From Plantactinospora endophytica (GTDB lineage: Bacteria > Actinomycetota > Actinomycetes > Mycobacteriales > Micromonosporaceae): a DNA stretch of 64,000 nucleotides. This document shows positions 8,570 through 17,938 of the stretch, one piece after another (position 1 is the stretch's first letter; each line of letters begins with the position of its first letter). The position numbers and the translations under genes are program-made. The DNA is taken from NCBI RefSeq assembly GCF_016862915.1, contig NZ_BONW01000017.1, positions 158,820-222,819 of the forward strand, read 5' to 3'. Under the pieces are notes generated by a model. That model was given only the letters and a program-made list of their open reading frames with translations. It searched no databases and was not told the DNA's origin.

Positions 8570-9751
8570 ATGGCGAAGGGCGATCCCGCGGGCACGGCCC
8601 GCGGCAGGCGAGCCACACCCCGGTCCGCACGGTCTGGCGGAAAATCCCCAGGCACTGACCTGGTGCAACTACTCACGCCCGAGGGCGACCGGATCGACAA
8701 GGTCACCTGGTCCGACGGTACGGAGTACCGCGTCGACTTCACCGACGAGGAGTACCGCGGCCTCTACCGGGACCTGGTGCTGGTGCGGCGGCTGGACGCC
8801 GAGGCGACCGCGTTGCAGCGGCAGGGCGAGCTGGGCATCTGGGCCAGCCTGCTCGGCCAGGAGGCGGCGCAGGTCGGTTCGGGTCGGGCGCTCCGCCCGC
8901 AGGACATGGCCTTCCCGACCTATCGGGAGCACGGCGTGCTCTACTGCCGGGGCATCGACCCGATCATGCCGCTGGGCCTGTTCCGCGGCGTCGACCTGGG
9001 CGGCTGGGACCCGAACGAGTTCAAGTTCAACATGTACACGATCGTCATCGGGGCGCAGACCCTGCACGCCACCGGCTACGCCATGGGCGTGAACATGGAC
9101 GGCAGGACCGGCACCGACGACGGCGAGGCGGTGATCGCCTACTTCGGCGACGGCGCCTCCGCCCAGGGCGACGTGAACGAGGCGTTCATCTGGTCGGCGG
9201 TCTTCAACTCCCCGATCGTCTTCTTCTGCCAGAACAACCAGTACGCGATCTCGGAACCGCTGGAGCGGCAGACCCGGATCCCGCTCTACCAGCGGGCGGC
9301 GGGCTTCGGCTTCCCCGGCGTACGGGTGGACGGCAACGACGTGCTGGCCACGTACGCGGTGACCCGGGCGGCGCTGGACAACGCGCGTCACGGTCAGGGC
9401 CCCACCCTGATCGAGGCGTACACGTACCGGATGGGCGCGCACACCACCACGGACGACCCGACGCGCTACCGGATCGCCAGCGAGGTCGAGGCGTGGCAGG
9501 CGAAGGACCCGATCGCACGGGTCCGGGCATTCCTCACCAAGCAGGGCATCGCGGACGACGCGTTCCTGGCCGAGGTGGAGGAGCAGGCCAAGCAGGAGGC
9601 GCTGCGGCTGCGGGAACGGGTGTTGGAGATGCCCGACCCCGAGCCACTGACCCTCTTCGACAACGTCTTCCCGAACGGCTCGCCCGAGGTGGACGCCCAG
9701 CGCGAGGCCACCGCCCGTTACCTGGACTCGTTCGAGGGGAGCGTGCACTGA
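8570..9751 (+). CDS. pdhA: Alpha-ketoacid dehydrogenase E1 component, alpha subunit
   Basis: 393 aa from ATG 8570, preceded by AGGGAG (8558-8563). Thiamine diphosphate-dependent decarboxylating subunit of a pyruvate or branched-chain 2-oxoacid dehydrogenase. The ThDP/Mg motif is visible as GDGASAQGDVNEAF with the downstream Asn (QNNQYAIS). Also visible are the heterotetramer-type PTYREHG block and TYRMGAHTTTDD. About 25 Lys/Arg/Ser-rich residues precede the conserved core. The stop overlaps the E1 beta ATG by one base. In mycobacteria and Streptomyces, proteins of this type annotated PdhA often act on branched-chain keto acids, so substrate preference is not settled by sequence. Confidence 0.93.
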   Translation: MAKGDPAGTARGRRATPRSARSGGKSPGTDLVQLLTPEGDRIDKVTWSDGTEYRVDFTDEEYRGLYRDLVLVRRLDAEATALQRQGELGIWASLLGQEAAQVGSGRALRPQDMAFPTYREHGVLYCRGIDPIMPLGLFRGVDLGGWDPNEFKFNMYTIVIGAQTLHATGYAMGVNMDGRTGTDDGEAVIAYFGDGASAQGDVNEAFIWSAVFNSPIVFFCQNNQYAISEPLERQTRIPLYQRAAGFGFPGVRVDGNDVLATYAVTRAALDNARHGQGPTLIEAYTYRMGAHTTTDDPTRYRIASEVEAWQAKDPIARVRAFLTKQGIADDAFLAEVEEQAKQEALRLRERVLEMPDPEPLTLFDNVFPNGSPEVDAQREATARYLDSFEGSVH

Positions 9752-10740
9752 TGGCCACCGAGACCCTCACCCTGGGCAAGGCGATCAACCGCGGCCTGCG
9801 CCGCGCACTGGAGCACGACCCCAAGGTCGTGATCATGGGCGAGGACGTCGGCAAGCTCGGCGGCGTCTTCCGGATCACCGACGGCCTCCAGAAGGACTTC
9901 GGCGAGAACCGGGTGATCGACACCCCGCTCGCCGAGTCCGGCATCATCGGCACCGCGGTCGGCCTCTCCATCCGGGGCTACCGGCCGATCTGCGAGATCC
10001 AGTTCGACGGCTTCGTCTACCCCGCGTACGACCAGATCGTGTCGCAGGTGGCGAAGATGCACTACCGCTCGCAGGGCAAGGTCAAGGTGCCCATGGTCAT
10101 CCGCATCCCGTTCGGCGGCGGCATCGGCGCGGTGGAGCACCACTCGGAGTCCCCGGAGGCGTACTTCGCGCACACCGCCGGGCTCAAGGTGGTGGCCTGC
10201 TCGTCGCCGCAGGACGCGTACACGATGATCCAGCAGGCGGTCGCCTCGGACGACCCGATCGTCTTCCTGGAGCCGAAGCGGCGCTACCACGAGAAGGGCC
10301 AGGTCGACCTGGACGCCCCGATCGGCGACGCGTACCCGCTGCACTCCGCCCGGGTGGTCCGGCCCGGCCGGGACGCCACGCTGCTGGCGTACGGGCCGAT
10401 GGTGCGTACCGCGATGGAGGCGGCCACCGCCGCCGAGGAGGACGGTCGGGACCTGGAGGTCATCGACCTGCGTACCCTCTCTCCGCTGGACCTCGGCCCG
10501 GTCTACGAGTCGGTGCGGCGCACCGGACGGTGCGTGGTCGTGCACGAGGCACCCGGCAACCTCGGCCTCGGCGCCGAGGTCGCGGCCCGGATCACCGAGG
10601 AGTGCTTCTACTCGCTGGAGGCCCCGGTGCTCCGGGTGACCGGCTTCGACACCCCCTATCCGGCCGCCCGGCTGGAGGAGGACTACCTGCCCAACCTCGA
10701 CCGGGTGCTCGACGGCGTCGACCGCACCTTCGGCTGGTGA
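9751..10740 (+). CDS. pdhB: Alpha-ketoacid dehydrogenase E1 component, beta subunit
   Basis: 329 aa, usual family length, starting on the last base of the E1 alpha stop. Transketolase-like pyrimidine-binding domain first (GEDVGKLGGVFRIT, then ENRVIDTPLAESGIIGTAVG and the IQFDGFVYPAYDQI block), then the C-terminal transketolase domain (YGPMVRTAMEAA, EVIDLRTLSPLD). It completes the alpha2beta2 E1 that decarboxylates the 2-oxoacid and acylates the lipoyl group of E2. Tightly coupled to its neighbours, so stoichiometric expression is expected. Confidence 0.93.
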   Translation: MATETLTLGKAINRGLRRALEHDPKVVIMGEDVGKLGGVFRITDGLQKDFGENRVIDTPLAESGIIGTAVGLSIRGYRPICEIQFDGFVYPAYDQIVSQVAKMHYRSQGKVKVPMVIRIPFGGGIGAVEHHSESPEAYFAHTAGLKVVACSSPQDAYTMIQQAVASDDPIVFLEPKRRYHEKGQVDLDAPIGDAYPLHSARVVRPGRDATLLAYGPMVRTAMEAATAAEEDGRDLEVIDLRTLSPLDLGPVYESVRRTGRCVVVHEAPGNLGLGAEVAARITEECFYSLEAPVLRVTGFDTPYPAARLEEDYLPNLDRVLDGVDRTFGW

Positions 10741-10745
10741 GCGGG

Positions 10746-12203
10746 ATGTCGCGGGTGCGGGAGTTTCCCCTGCCGGACCTCGGCGAGGGGCTGACCGAGG
10801 GCGAGATCCTCAAGTGGCTGGTACAGGTCGGCGACGTCGTCGAACTGAACCAGCCGGTGGTCGAGGTCGAGACCGCGAAGGCGGCGGTGGAGATCCCGGC
10901 GAAGTGGGCCGGGAAGATCACTTCGATCTTCCACGACGAGGGCACGGTGGTCGACGTCGGCTCGCCGATCTTCGCCGTGGACACCGACCCGGGCGCCGGT
11001 GACCTGCCGGAGCCGTCGGCGGCCTCGCTGGCCGCCGTCGAGATCGCGCCCGCCGAGGGCGCCGTCGAGCCCGGCCTGATCGGCGGGCCCGCTCCGGGTG
11101 GCCGGACGGCGGTGCTGGTCGGGTACGGCCCGAAGACCGGCGCCGCCAAGCGCCGGCCGCGCAAGGGTGCCGGAGTACCCGCCGCGAACGGTGTCCCGGT
11201 GGCCGCCCCGGCACCGGTCGCGCCCGAGCCGGTGCGTGCGGCTCCCGAGCCGGTGCGTCCGGCGGCTGTCGCACCGGCACCCCGCAGTGGCGGGAGCACC
11301 GTCGCACCGGGTGGACTGGTGCTGGCCAAGCCGCCGGTACGCAAACTCGCCAAGGATCTCGGAGTCGACCTGCGTACCCTGACCGGGTCGGGGCCGCTCG
11401 GCTCGATCACCCGGGACGACGTACACCTGGCGGCGAGCGGGTCCGCGACGGCGGCCGAGCCGGCGCCGGTCGGCCCGGGCACGGCGGCACCGGCCTTCGG
11501 GCCGGACCGGGAGCAGCGGATCCCGGTCAAGGGCGTGCGAAAGCTCACGGCACAGAACATGGCGGCGTCGGCGTTCACCGCGCCGCACGTCACCGAGTTC
11601 CTGACGGTCGACGTGACGCGCTCGATGAAGGCGCTCGACCGGCTGCGCGGGCGCCGGGAGTGGCGGGACGTCCGGGTCTCCCCGCTGCTGCTGGTGGCCA
11701 AGGCCGTGCTGCTGGCGGTCGGCCGGCACCCGATGGTCAACTCGACCTGGGCCGGCGACGAGATCGTCGTCAAGGAGTACGTCAACCTGGGCATCGCGGC
11801 GGCGACCGAGCGCGGCCTGATCGTGCCGAACATCAAGGACGCCGGCCGGCTCACCCTGCGTGAGCTGGCGGACGCGATGACGGCGCTGGTGCAGACCGCC
11901 AAGACGGGTCGGACGGCTCCGGCGGACATGTCCGGCGGCACCCTGACCATCACGAACGTCGGCGTCTTCGGCGTCGACACCGGTACGCCGATCCTGCCTC
12001 CGGGCGAGTCGGCGATCCTCGCCTTCGGCGCGGTCCGGGAGATGCCCTGGGTGCACAAGGGCAAGGTCAAGGTCCGGCAGGTGACCACGCTCGGGCTCTC
12101 CTTCGACCACCGGATCATCGACGGCGAGCTGGGCTCGAAGTTCCTGCGTGACGTGGGCGACTTCCTGGCCGATCCGGAGGCGGCGCTGCTCGGCTGGACC
12201 TGA
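10746..12203 (+). CDS. pdhC: Dihydrolipoamide acyltransferase (E2)
   Basis: 485 aa from ATG 10746; an in-frame GTG at 10737 overlapping the E1 beta stop (GTGA) is an alternative. One lipoyl domain (about 1-80) with the lipoylated Lys in VETAKAAVE. A Pro/Ala-rich linker includes a duplicated PEPVRAA/PEPVRPA element. The peripheral subunit-binding domain (about 197-235, PPVRKLAKDLGVDLRTLTGSGPLG) is followed by the catalytic acyltransferase domain ending with the active-site block FDHRIIDGEL. E3 is not encoded here. A terminator follows directly. Confidence 0.93.
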   Translation: MSRVREFPLPDLGEGLTEGEILKWLVQVGDVVELNQPVVEVETAKAAVEIPAKWAGKITSIFHDEGTVVDVGSPIFAVDTDPGAGDLPEPSAASLAAVEIAPAEGAVEPGLIGGPAPGGRTAVLVGYGPKTGAAKRRPRKGAGVPAANGVPVAAPAPVAPEPVRAAPEPVRPAAVAPAPRSGGSTVAPGGLVLAKPPVRKLAKDLGVDLRTLTGSGPLGSITRDDVHLAASGSATAAEPAPVGPGTAAPAFGPDREQRIPVKGVRKLTAQNMAASAFTAPHVTEFLTVDVTRSMKALDRLRGRREWRDVRVSPLLLVAKAVLLAVGRHPMVNSTWAGDEIVVKEYVNLGIAAATERGLIVPNIKDAGRLTLRELADAMTALVQTAKTGRTAPADMSGGTLTITNVGVFGVDTGTPILPPGESAILAFGAVREMPWVHKGKVKVRQVTTLGLSFDHRIIDGELGSKFLRDVGDFLADPEAALLGWT

Positions 12204-12232
12204 TCCGCCGTCCGCCACCACCTGGCACGAGG

Positions 12233-12272
12233 CAGCCGGTGTGTCCCGGGTTACTCCCGGGCACACCGGCTG
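12233..12272 (+). terminator. Intrinsic terminator of the E1-E2 operon
   Basis: Arms CAGCCGGTGTG(T)CCCGGG at 12233-12250 and CCCGGGCACACCGGCTG at 12256-12272 pair with a single bulged T and a 5-nt loop, followed by a short T-rich run. Located 30 bp after the E2 stop. Confidence 0.85.
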
Positions 12273-12437
12273 TTTCCGTAAGGTTACGAAGAACCGTCAC
12301 CTTGAGGGCCGCCGGACCTTTGATTCGTAGGCTGGTGTCTCAGCTCACCTAATAATCGCTGGCGGATCGCGGCCTGGCGAGGTTGAATAGACACATCAGA
12401 CGCGGACGACAACCGAATAGCCAGGGGGCGCAACACC

Positions 12438-12575
12438 ATGAGCATGCTCAACCGACTTCGTAACCGCCGGGACAGCGCGCGTCGCGCGCGGGCGATCGAG
12501 CGGGCACTGCGGGCGACCAGTTCGCCGGCTGTCCGTGACGAGATCCTGATCGCCGCGCAGCGTTACTACGGCTGA
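12438..12575 (+). CDS. Conserved 45-aa basic peptide
   Basis: Short gene ATG 12438 to TGA 12575, preceded by AGGGGG (12423-12428) and followed by a strong terminator, so it is an independent transcription unit. The peptide is rich in Arg and Ala: MSMLNRLRNRRDSARRARAI, then ERALRATSSPAVRDEIL and IAAQRYYG. Similar short Arg-rich peptides are common in actinomycetes, often annotated only as hypothetical. The charged helix pattern suggests nucleic acid or membrane binding, but no function can be assigned. Confidence 0.75.
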   Translation: MSMLNRLRNRRDSARRARAIERALRATSSPAVRDEILIAAQRYYG

Positions 12576-12610
12576 CCTCGACAGACTCCTCACCTCCTCC
12601 GCACCAGTTC

Positions 12611-12644
12611 GACGGCCCGCCCGGAGCGCTCCGGGCGGGCCGTC
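12611..12644 (+). terminator. Perfect 17-bp inverted repeat terminator
   Basis: GACGGCCCGCCCGGAGC and its exact complement form an uninterrupted palindrome 36 bp after the 45-aa gene, followed by GGCGTTTCCC. The stem would close with a small loop from the AGCGCT centre. Confidence 0.85.
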
Positions 12645-12933
12645 GGCGTTTCCCACCCGTACGCCACCGGAGTACCGCCCCTGCGACACCGCCCGGTACG
12701 GTGGGCTCGGTCGCCGCCCGACCGGCCGGTAGGAAGTACGCCGAGCAGATCTGCGTTCGGCTCGCCCGGGCGACCGGGGCCCGGCGACCCGCGCTGCCCG
12801 GGCGGTACCGGCCTGGACCGGTTACCGTGCGGGGAGCTTGCCCAGCCGGTGTCACGCCGGAGTCGACGGCGACCTGGCCGGCGATCGGCGCGTGAGACCG
12901 GCGCGGCCGACATGTGATGGAGGAGGCGCGCGC
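12645..12933. other. Intergenic region before the LppU-like gene
   Basis: About 290 bp with no supported gene on either strand. The last 15 bases provide the strong ribosome binding site GGAGGAGG (12919-12926). No clear promoter could be picked. Confidence 0.4.
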
Positions 12934-15933
12934 ATGACGTCCGAGGATCCGCAGCACCCCGGCCGGTGGCCGGACGAGGCTGCGCCGGGCGCCGCAGGCC
13001 CAGCCACGTACGGCAACCCCGCACCACACCACGACGACCGGTTTCCGCCCCAGGGTCCGGGTAGCAGTAATCCGCCGGCCGATTTCGGCTGGGCTCCGCC
13101 ACCGCCGGCCGGCCGGGCCGGCGCGCCGGTGGCCTGGAACGAGTCACCGGGCGGCGCCCCTGGCCACCCCGGCCCGGCCGGCTGGGGAGGTCCCGGCGAC
13201 GAGCCGGGCGCACCCGGCCCGCGCGCGGACGGCCCCTGGGGCCCGCCGCCGGAGGCCGCCGGACGCCCGTCCCCGGCCGCCGAGGGCTCCGGCTTCCCGC
13301 CGGAGTGGGGCAGCCCACCCGGCCAGTCCGGCCCGCCGCGCTGGTCCGGTGCCGGCCAGGCCGCCGAGCCGTCGAGCGGCCCACCGGGATACCCGGCCCC
13401 GGCCGACCCGCCCCCCGGGCCGGCGGGATACCCCAACCAGCCCGGCTCGCCCGCCGGACCGCCCGGATATCCGGAGCCGTCGGGGGGCGCCCCCGGCTAC
13501 CCCGGCCAGCAGTACGGTGCCCCGGCGTACCCGCCAGCCGCACCGGGCAGCCCCGCCTATCCGCCGTCGGCACCCGGCAGCCCGGCCCAGCCCGCCGAGG
13601 CGAGCTATCAACCGGTGAACCGGGCGTCCCTGCCCGACGTGGAGCCGTGGCCGGCGGCCGAGGCATGGGGCGCGGCAGCACCACGCGGCGACGCAAGCGG
13701 TCCGCCGGACGACTACCCACAGCGCCCCCGGCCGCCCGCCGAACCGGACGGGCCGGCCGGTGGTGCACCCCAGGCGGGCGCCTGGGCGCCGCAGCAGCCG
13801 ACCTGGTCGTCCGGGCCCGGGGAGGCCAGGCCGGGTCCGTTCGAGCCGGCCCGGCCCGAATTCGAACGCCGCGAGCCTGACTTCGACCGGCGCGAACCCG
13901 ACTTCGACCGGCGCGAACCCGACTTCGACCGGCGCGAACCCGACTTCGACCGGCGAGAGCCGGACGGGGCGGCGTACCAGCCCGGACCGGGCCCGGGGAT
14001 CTCGCCCGGGAACGCCGTACCGCTGCCGCCGCAGGAGACCCGGATCCCGGGTGCCAGCCTGGCCGCCTCACCGCCGGCCGACTACCCGCCGGCCGCCGGC
14101 CGCCAGGTGCCCGGCGAGTACGGCGGACCGGCTCGGGAGCCGGGCGGATGGGCACCCGGAGGGCCCGAAGCGGCACCACAGTCGCCCGCACCCGGCTCGG
14201 GTGCCGCAGCGGTCGTACCGCAGCCGCGCATCCCGACCGAGTCGGCGGTCGCCGGCCGGGTCTCGGTACCCGGGCTGGCGGGACAGTCGGAGCCGGCCGC
14301 CCAGCCCGACCGGGCCACCGGACGGGCCGTGGCCGGCAGTGCCGCCGTACCGGCGGCCAGTCGGGTACTGCCCCCCGCCGACCTTGCCGCCGCGCCCGCC
14401 GTACCGGCGCCCAAACCACGCGTGTACGGCCGGCCGCCGGCCGGAGACGAGCCCGACCAGCCGGGGCCGGCCGACGGACCGGGCGGCTGGGACGCCGGAC
14501 AGTCGTCCGGACCGCCGGCCGCGCCCGGGGGCTGGGACGCCGACCGGCCGGGCGGCCCGGAGGCACGCCGGTCCGCACCGACGGTCTACGGCGCACCGCC
14601 GGCCCCGTCCGGGCCGGACGAGCACGGTGACGGCTTCCCGGACGACCCGCCCGCGACCCGGGTCGCCGTTCCCGGCGCCCGGGCGGCACAGCCCGACGCC
14701 CCGAACCGCCCGTCGGAGGACTCGCCCTTCGCCGACCTGATCGGCCCGCCCGGCGCGCCGCTCGGGCCGGGACCGGGCGGGCCCGGGGCGGACGGACCCG
14801 GACCGGCTCCCTTCGACGGGAACCGGTTCGGTGGTCCCGGGCAAAGCGAGCAGCCCGACCGGTTCGGTGGCCCCGGCCAGGGCGAGCCTGACCGGTTCGG
14901 TCCCGGGGCGGCCGGCGGCAACCAGTTCGGCGGACCGGCCCCGTTCGACGGCGACCGCTTCGGTGGCCCCGGCCAGGGCGGCGCCGACCGCTTCGGCGGG
15001 CCCGGGCAGGGCAACCCCGACCGCTTCGGCGGACCCGGTCACGGCGAGCCTGACCGGTTCGGCGGCCCTGGTCAGGGCAACCCGGACCGGTTCGGTGGAC
15101 CCGGGCAGGGCAGCCCCGAACGGTTCGGCGGACCCGGGCAGGGCGAGCCTGACCGGTTCGGTCCAGGGGCGGCCGGTGGCAACCAGTTCGGTGGACCGGC
15201 GCCGTTCGACGGGGACCGCTTCGGTGGTCCCGGAGCGTCCGGTGCCGGCCAGTTCGGCGCGTCCGCCCCGCCCGGCACCGACCGGTTCGGCGGACCACCG
15301 CCCGGACACCCCGACTTCGGGCCGCCGCCCGGACAGCCGGGCTTCGGCCCGCTTCCCGACGCGGACGGGCCCGGGTTCGGCCGGCCCGGACCGGCAGGTG
15401 CCGGACCGGGGACGTACGGAGCGCCCGGGGCGGGACCGGGGACGTACGGTGCCCCCGGCGGGCCGCCCGGCGGGGCGGGGACGTACGGCGCACCCGCGTC
15501 CTCCGGCCCCGGCTGGGGTGGGCAGGAAGAGGGCGAGCAGGGTCGGTTCGACTCGTTCAAGCCGGAGGCGGCGGAGTCGGCGGAGCCGAAGACCGAGGCC
15601 CCGACGCCGCAGGTCCGCAACGGCAAGGTGCTGTTCCTGGTACTGGTCGCCGCGGTACTGCTGCTGGCGGTGCCGCTCGGCACGCTCTGGCTGCTCGGCA
15701 AGTTCGGTGGCGGGGACGCGCCGCCGCCGTTCAACCCGGCGGTGGGTGCCTGCGTCAAGGACTCCGGTGGCACGCCGGTGATCGCGGACTGCGCCGAGCA
15801 GGGCGTCTTCAAGGTCGCCTCGAAGGTGACCGACAAGAAGGAGTGCCCGGCGGAGACTCCGCAGACGATCGTCGTACCGGACCGCAAGGAGGTGCTCTGC
15901 CTGCAACCGGCGGCGGCACCGGCCGGCGGATAG
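12934..15933 (+). CDS. Giant Pro/Gly-rich membrane protein with C-terminal LppU/SCO3897-like domain
   Basis: 999 aa from ATG 12934 with GGAGGAGG seven bases upstream. About 890 residues are disordered and dominated by Pro, Gly, Ala, Asp and Arg. They include a DFDRREP heptad array (residues about 309-343) and an FGGPGQG-(E/N/S)-PDR array (about 630-790), part of which is an internal duplication. One transmembrane helix follows (VLFLVLVAAVLLLAVPLGTLWLL, about residues 900-922). The 70-residue extracytoplasmic end has four Cys, in the order ACVKD, ADCAEQ, ECPAE and LCLQP, typical of LppU/SCO3897 proteins. The large disordered part would be cytoplasmic. Function unknown. Confidence 0.8.
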   Translation: MTSEDPQHPGRWPDEAAPGAAGPATYGNPAPHHDDRFPPQGPGSSNPPADFGWAPPPPAGRAGAPVAWNESPGGAPGHPGPAGWGGPGDEPGAPGPRADGPWGPPPEAAGRPSPAAEGSGFPPEWGSPPGQSGPPRWSGAGQAAEPSSGPPGYPAPADPPPGPAGYPNQPGSPAGPPGYPEPSGGAPGYPGQQYGAPAYPPAAPGSPAYPPSAPGSPAQPAEASYQPVNRASLPDVEPWPAAEAWGAAAPRGDASGPPDDYPQRPRPPAEPDGPAGGAPQAGAWAPQQPTWSSGPGEARPGPFEPARPEFERREPDFDRREPDFDRREPDFDRREPDFDRREPDGAAYQPGPGPGISPGNAVPLPPQETRIPGASLAASPPADYPPAAGRQVPGEYGGPAREPGGWAPGGPEAAPQSPAPGSGAAAVVPQPRIPTESAVAGRVSVPGLAGQSEPAAQPDRATGRAVAGSAAVPAASRVLPPADLAAAPAVPAPKPRVYGRPPAGDEPDQPGPADGPGGWDAGQSSGPPAAPGGWDADRPGGPEARRSAPTVYGAPPAPSGPDEHGDGFPDDPPATRVAVPGARAAQPDAPNRPSEDSPFADLIGPPGAPLGPGPGGPGADGPGPAPFDGNRFGGPGQSEQPDRFGGPGQGEPDRFGPGAAGGNQFGGPAPFDGDRFGGPGQGGADRFGGPGQGNPDRFGGPGHGEPDRFGGPGQGNPDRFGGPGQGSPERFGGPGQGEPDRFGPGAAGGNQFGGPAPFDGDRFGGPGASGAGQFGASAPPGTDRFGGPPPGHPDFGPPPGQPGFGPLPDADGPGFGRPGPAGAGPGTYGAPGAGPGTYGAPGGPPGGAGTYGAPASSGPGWGGQEEGEQGRFDSFKPEAAESAEPKTEAPTPQVRNGKVLFLVLVAAVLLLAVPLGTLWLLGKFGGGDAPPPFNPAVGACVKDSGGTPVIADCAEQGVFKVASKVTDKKECPAETPQTIVVPDRKEVLCLQPAAAPAGG
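13858..13962 (+). repeat. 21-bp tandem repeat coding DFDRREP
   Basis: One degenerate unit (13858-13878) and four near-identical units (13879-13962) of GACTTCGACCGGCGCGAACCC. The array keeps frame, so copy number can change without breaking the protein. The last unit is slightly diverged. Confidence 0.9.
14815..15303 (+). repeat. FGGPGQG repeat array and 90-bp internal duplication
   Basis: Irregular 33-36-bp units encode (D/E)RFGGPGQG motifs. A block of about 90 bp at 14884-14972 recurs at 15145-15233 (offset 261) with only a handful of synonymous-looking differences. Confidence 0.8.
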
Positions 15934-15961
15934 CGGGCGGCACGACAGCAGGACCATCACG

Positions 15962-15997
15962 GCGCCCCGCCTTCCGGTACTCCGGGAGGCGGGGCGC
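15962..15997 (+). terminator. Intrinsic terminator of the LppU-like gene
   Basis: Sixteen-base arms GCGCCCCGCCTTCCGG and CCGGGAGGCGGGGCGC pair with one G-T wobble and a 4-nt loop, 28 bp after the stop. Confidence 0.85.
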
Positions 15998-16075
15998 TGG
16001 TCGTCGGCGGTCCCGGGGCGCGACGAGGGCCGGGGTCACGGAGCGGGTTCCGGCCGGGTCCTGCACTATGGGGCC

Positions 16076-17938
16076 ATGACTGCACGGGTACGGGCACCGG
16101 AGTTCCGGGGTCGAGGGTGGCTCAACACCGGCGGGCGCGAGCTGACCCTCGCCGACCTCCGCGGCAAGATCGTCCTGCTGGACTTCTGGACGTTCTGCTG
16201 CATCAACTGCCTGCACGTGCTGGACGAGCTGCGCCCGCTGGAGGAGAAGTACGGCGACGCCCTGGTGGTGATCGGGGTGCACTCGCCGAAGTTCGAACAC
16301 GAGCGGGACCCGGAGGCGCTGGCCGCCGCCGTCGAGCGGTACGGCGTCGCGCACCCCGTACTCGACGACGTCGAGATGGCCACCTGGCAGCAGTACGCCG
16401 CGAAGGCGTGGCCGACGCTGAACGTGATCGACCCGGAGGGGTACGTCGTCGCCTCGATGGCCGGCGAGGGTCACGCCGAGGGCCTCGCCCGGCTGCTAGA
16501 CGAGTTGATCGCCACCCACGAGGCCAAGGGCACGCTGCACCGGGGCGACGGCCCGTACGTGCCGCCGGCCGAACCGGAGACCGCGCTGCGTTTCCCCGGC
16601 AAGGTGATCGCGCTGGACGGCGGAGGGGCGCGGGCGGGAGGCGGGCCGGGCGGAACGCTGCTGGTCTCCGACTCGGCCCGGCACTCCCTGGTCGAGTTGG
16701 CGCCGGACGGCGAGACGGTGCTGCGCCGGATCGGGGCCGGGGAACGGGGCCGGACGGACGGCCCGGCCGAGCTGGCCCGGTTCGCCGAGCCGCAGGGCGT
16801 GTGCCGGCTGCCCGAGCACACCGCCGAGATCGCCGGGTACGACATCGTGGTCGCGGACACCGTCAACCACCTGCTCCGGGGCGTACGGCTGGCGACCGGC
16901 GAGGTGACCACGGTGGCCGGTACCGGTCGGCAGTGGCGCTCGACCGTGGACGACCACGCCCACGACGCCCTCTCCGCCGACCTCTCCTCCCCCTGGGACC
17001 TGGCCTGGTACGACGACCGGGTCATCGTCGCGATGGCCGGCATCCACCAGCTCTGGTGGTTCGACCCGATCAAGCGGACCGTCGGCGTGTACGCCGGCAC
17101 CACCGTGGAGGCGCTGCGGGACGGCCCGCTGCCGGACGTCTGGATGGCGCAGCCGTCCGGGCTCTCCGTCTCCGCCGACGGCAGTCGGCTGTGGATCGCC
17201 GACAGCGAGACGAGCGCGCTGCGCTACGTCGAGGGCGGGGTGCTGAGCACCGCCGTCGGGCAGGGGCTCTTCGACTTCGGGCACGTCGACGGCCCGGCCG
17301 AGCAGGCGCTGTTGCAGCATCCGCTGGGCGTCGGCGCGCTGCCGGACGGGTCGGTGCTGGTGGCCGACACCTACAACGGGGCGGTCCGGCGGTTCGACCC
17401 GGAGACCGGGACCGTGTCGACGGTCGCCGACGGGCTCGCCGAGCCGAGCGACCTGGTGGTCACCGCGGACGGCGAGGTGTTGGTGGTCGAGTCCGCAGGG
17501 CACCGGTTGAGCCGGCTGGCGCCGGGCTCCCTGTCGGCTGCCGGTGCCAGCACGGTCGCCGGCAACCGGCACCGTACGGAGCGTCCGCCGACCGATCTCG
17601 CCGCCGGTGAACTGACCCTGGACGTGATCTTCGAGCCACCGCCGGGGCAGAAGCTGGACGACTCGTTCGGCCCATCCACCCGGCTGGAGGTCTCCGCCTC
17701 CCCGCCGGAACTGCTGCTCGACGGGGCCGGGGTGGGCACCGAGCTGTCCCGCCAGCTGGTGCTGAACGACCAGGTCAGTTCCGGGGTGCTCCAGGTGGTG
17801 GCTCAGGCCGCCACCTGTGACGCCGAGGCCGAGCACGCCGCCTGCCACCTGAGCCGGCAGGACTGGGGCGTGCCGGTACGCATCACCCCGGACGGGGTGC
17901 ACCGGCTGCCACTCGTCCTGCGTGGCCTGGACAGTTGA
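16076..17938 (+). CDS. Thioredoxin-fold/NHL-repeat protein (NHLRC2-like)
   Basis: 620 aa. N-terminal thioredoxin-like domain (about 1-150) with the redox motif at residues 41-45, CCINC, whose CxxC is Cys42-Ile-Asn-Cys45. The following block with AKAWPTLNVIDPEG contains the cis-Pro. Six or so NHL beta-propeller repeats follow (about 170-500; ADSETSALRYVEGG, GVGALPDGSVLVADTYNGAVRRFDP and similar). The C-terminal 100 residues are a beta-rich domain. This architecture matches the widely conserved NHLRC2 family, cytoplasmic and of uncertain substrate. CACTAT at 16064-16069, six bases before the ATG, suggests a leaderless start. Confidence 0.9.
   Translation: MTARVRAPEFRGRGWLNTGGRELTLADLRGKIVLLDFWTFCCINCLHVLDELRPLEEKYGDALVVIGVHSPKFEHERDPEALAAAVERYGVAHPVLDDVEMATWQQYAAKAWPTLNVIDPEGYVVASMAGEGHAEGLARLLDELIATHEAKGTLHRGDGPYVPPAEPETALRFPGKVIALDGGGARAGGGPGGTLLVSDSARHSLVELAPDGETVLRRIGAGERGRTDGPAELARFAEPQGVCRLPEHTAEIAGYDIVVADTVNHLLRGVRLATGEVTTVAGTGRQWRSTVDDHAHDALSADLSSPWDLAWYDDRVIVAMAGIHQLWWFDPIKRTVGVYAGTTVEALRDGPLPDVWMAQPSGLSVSADGSRLWIADSETSALRYVEGGVLSTAVGQGLFDFGHVDGPAEQALLQHPLGVGALPDGSVLVADTYNGAVRRFDPETGTVSTVADGLAEPSDLVVTADGEVLVVESAGHRLSRLAPGSLSAAGASTVAGNRHRTERPPTDLAAGELTLDVIFEPPPGQKLDDSFGPSTRLEVSASPPELLLDGAGVGTELSRQLVLNDQVSSGVLQVVAQAATCDAEAEHAACHLSRQDWGVPVRITPDGVHRLPLVLRGLDS

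Noticed and set aside
12590..15493. 967-aa Arg-rich open frame on the minus strand under the LppU-like gene
   Set aside because: Extreme Arg/Pro composition with no domain; it mirrors the Pro/Gly codons of the real gene.
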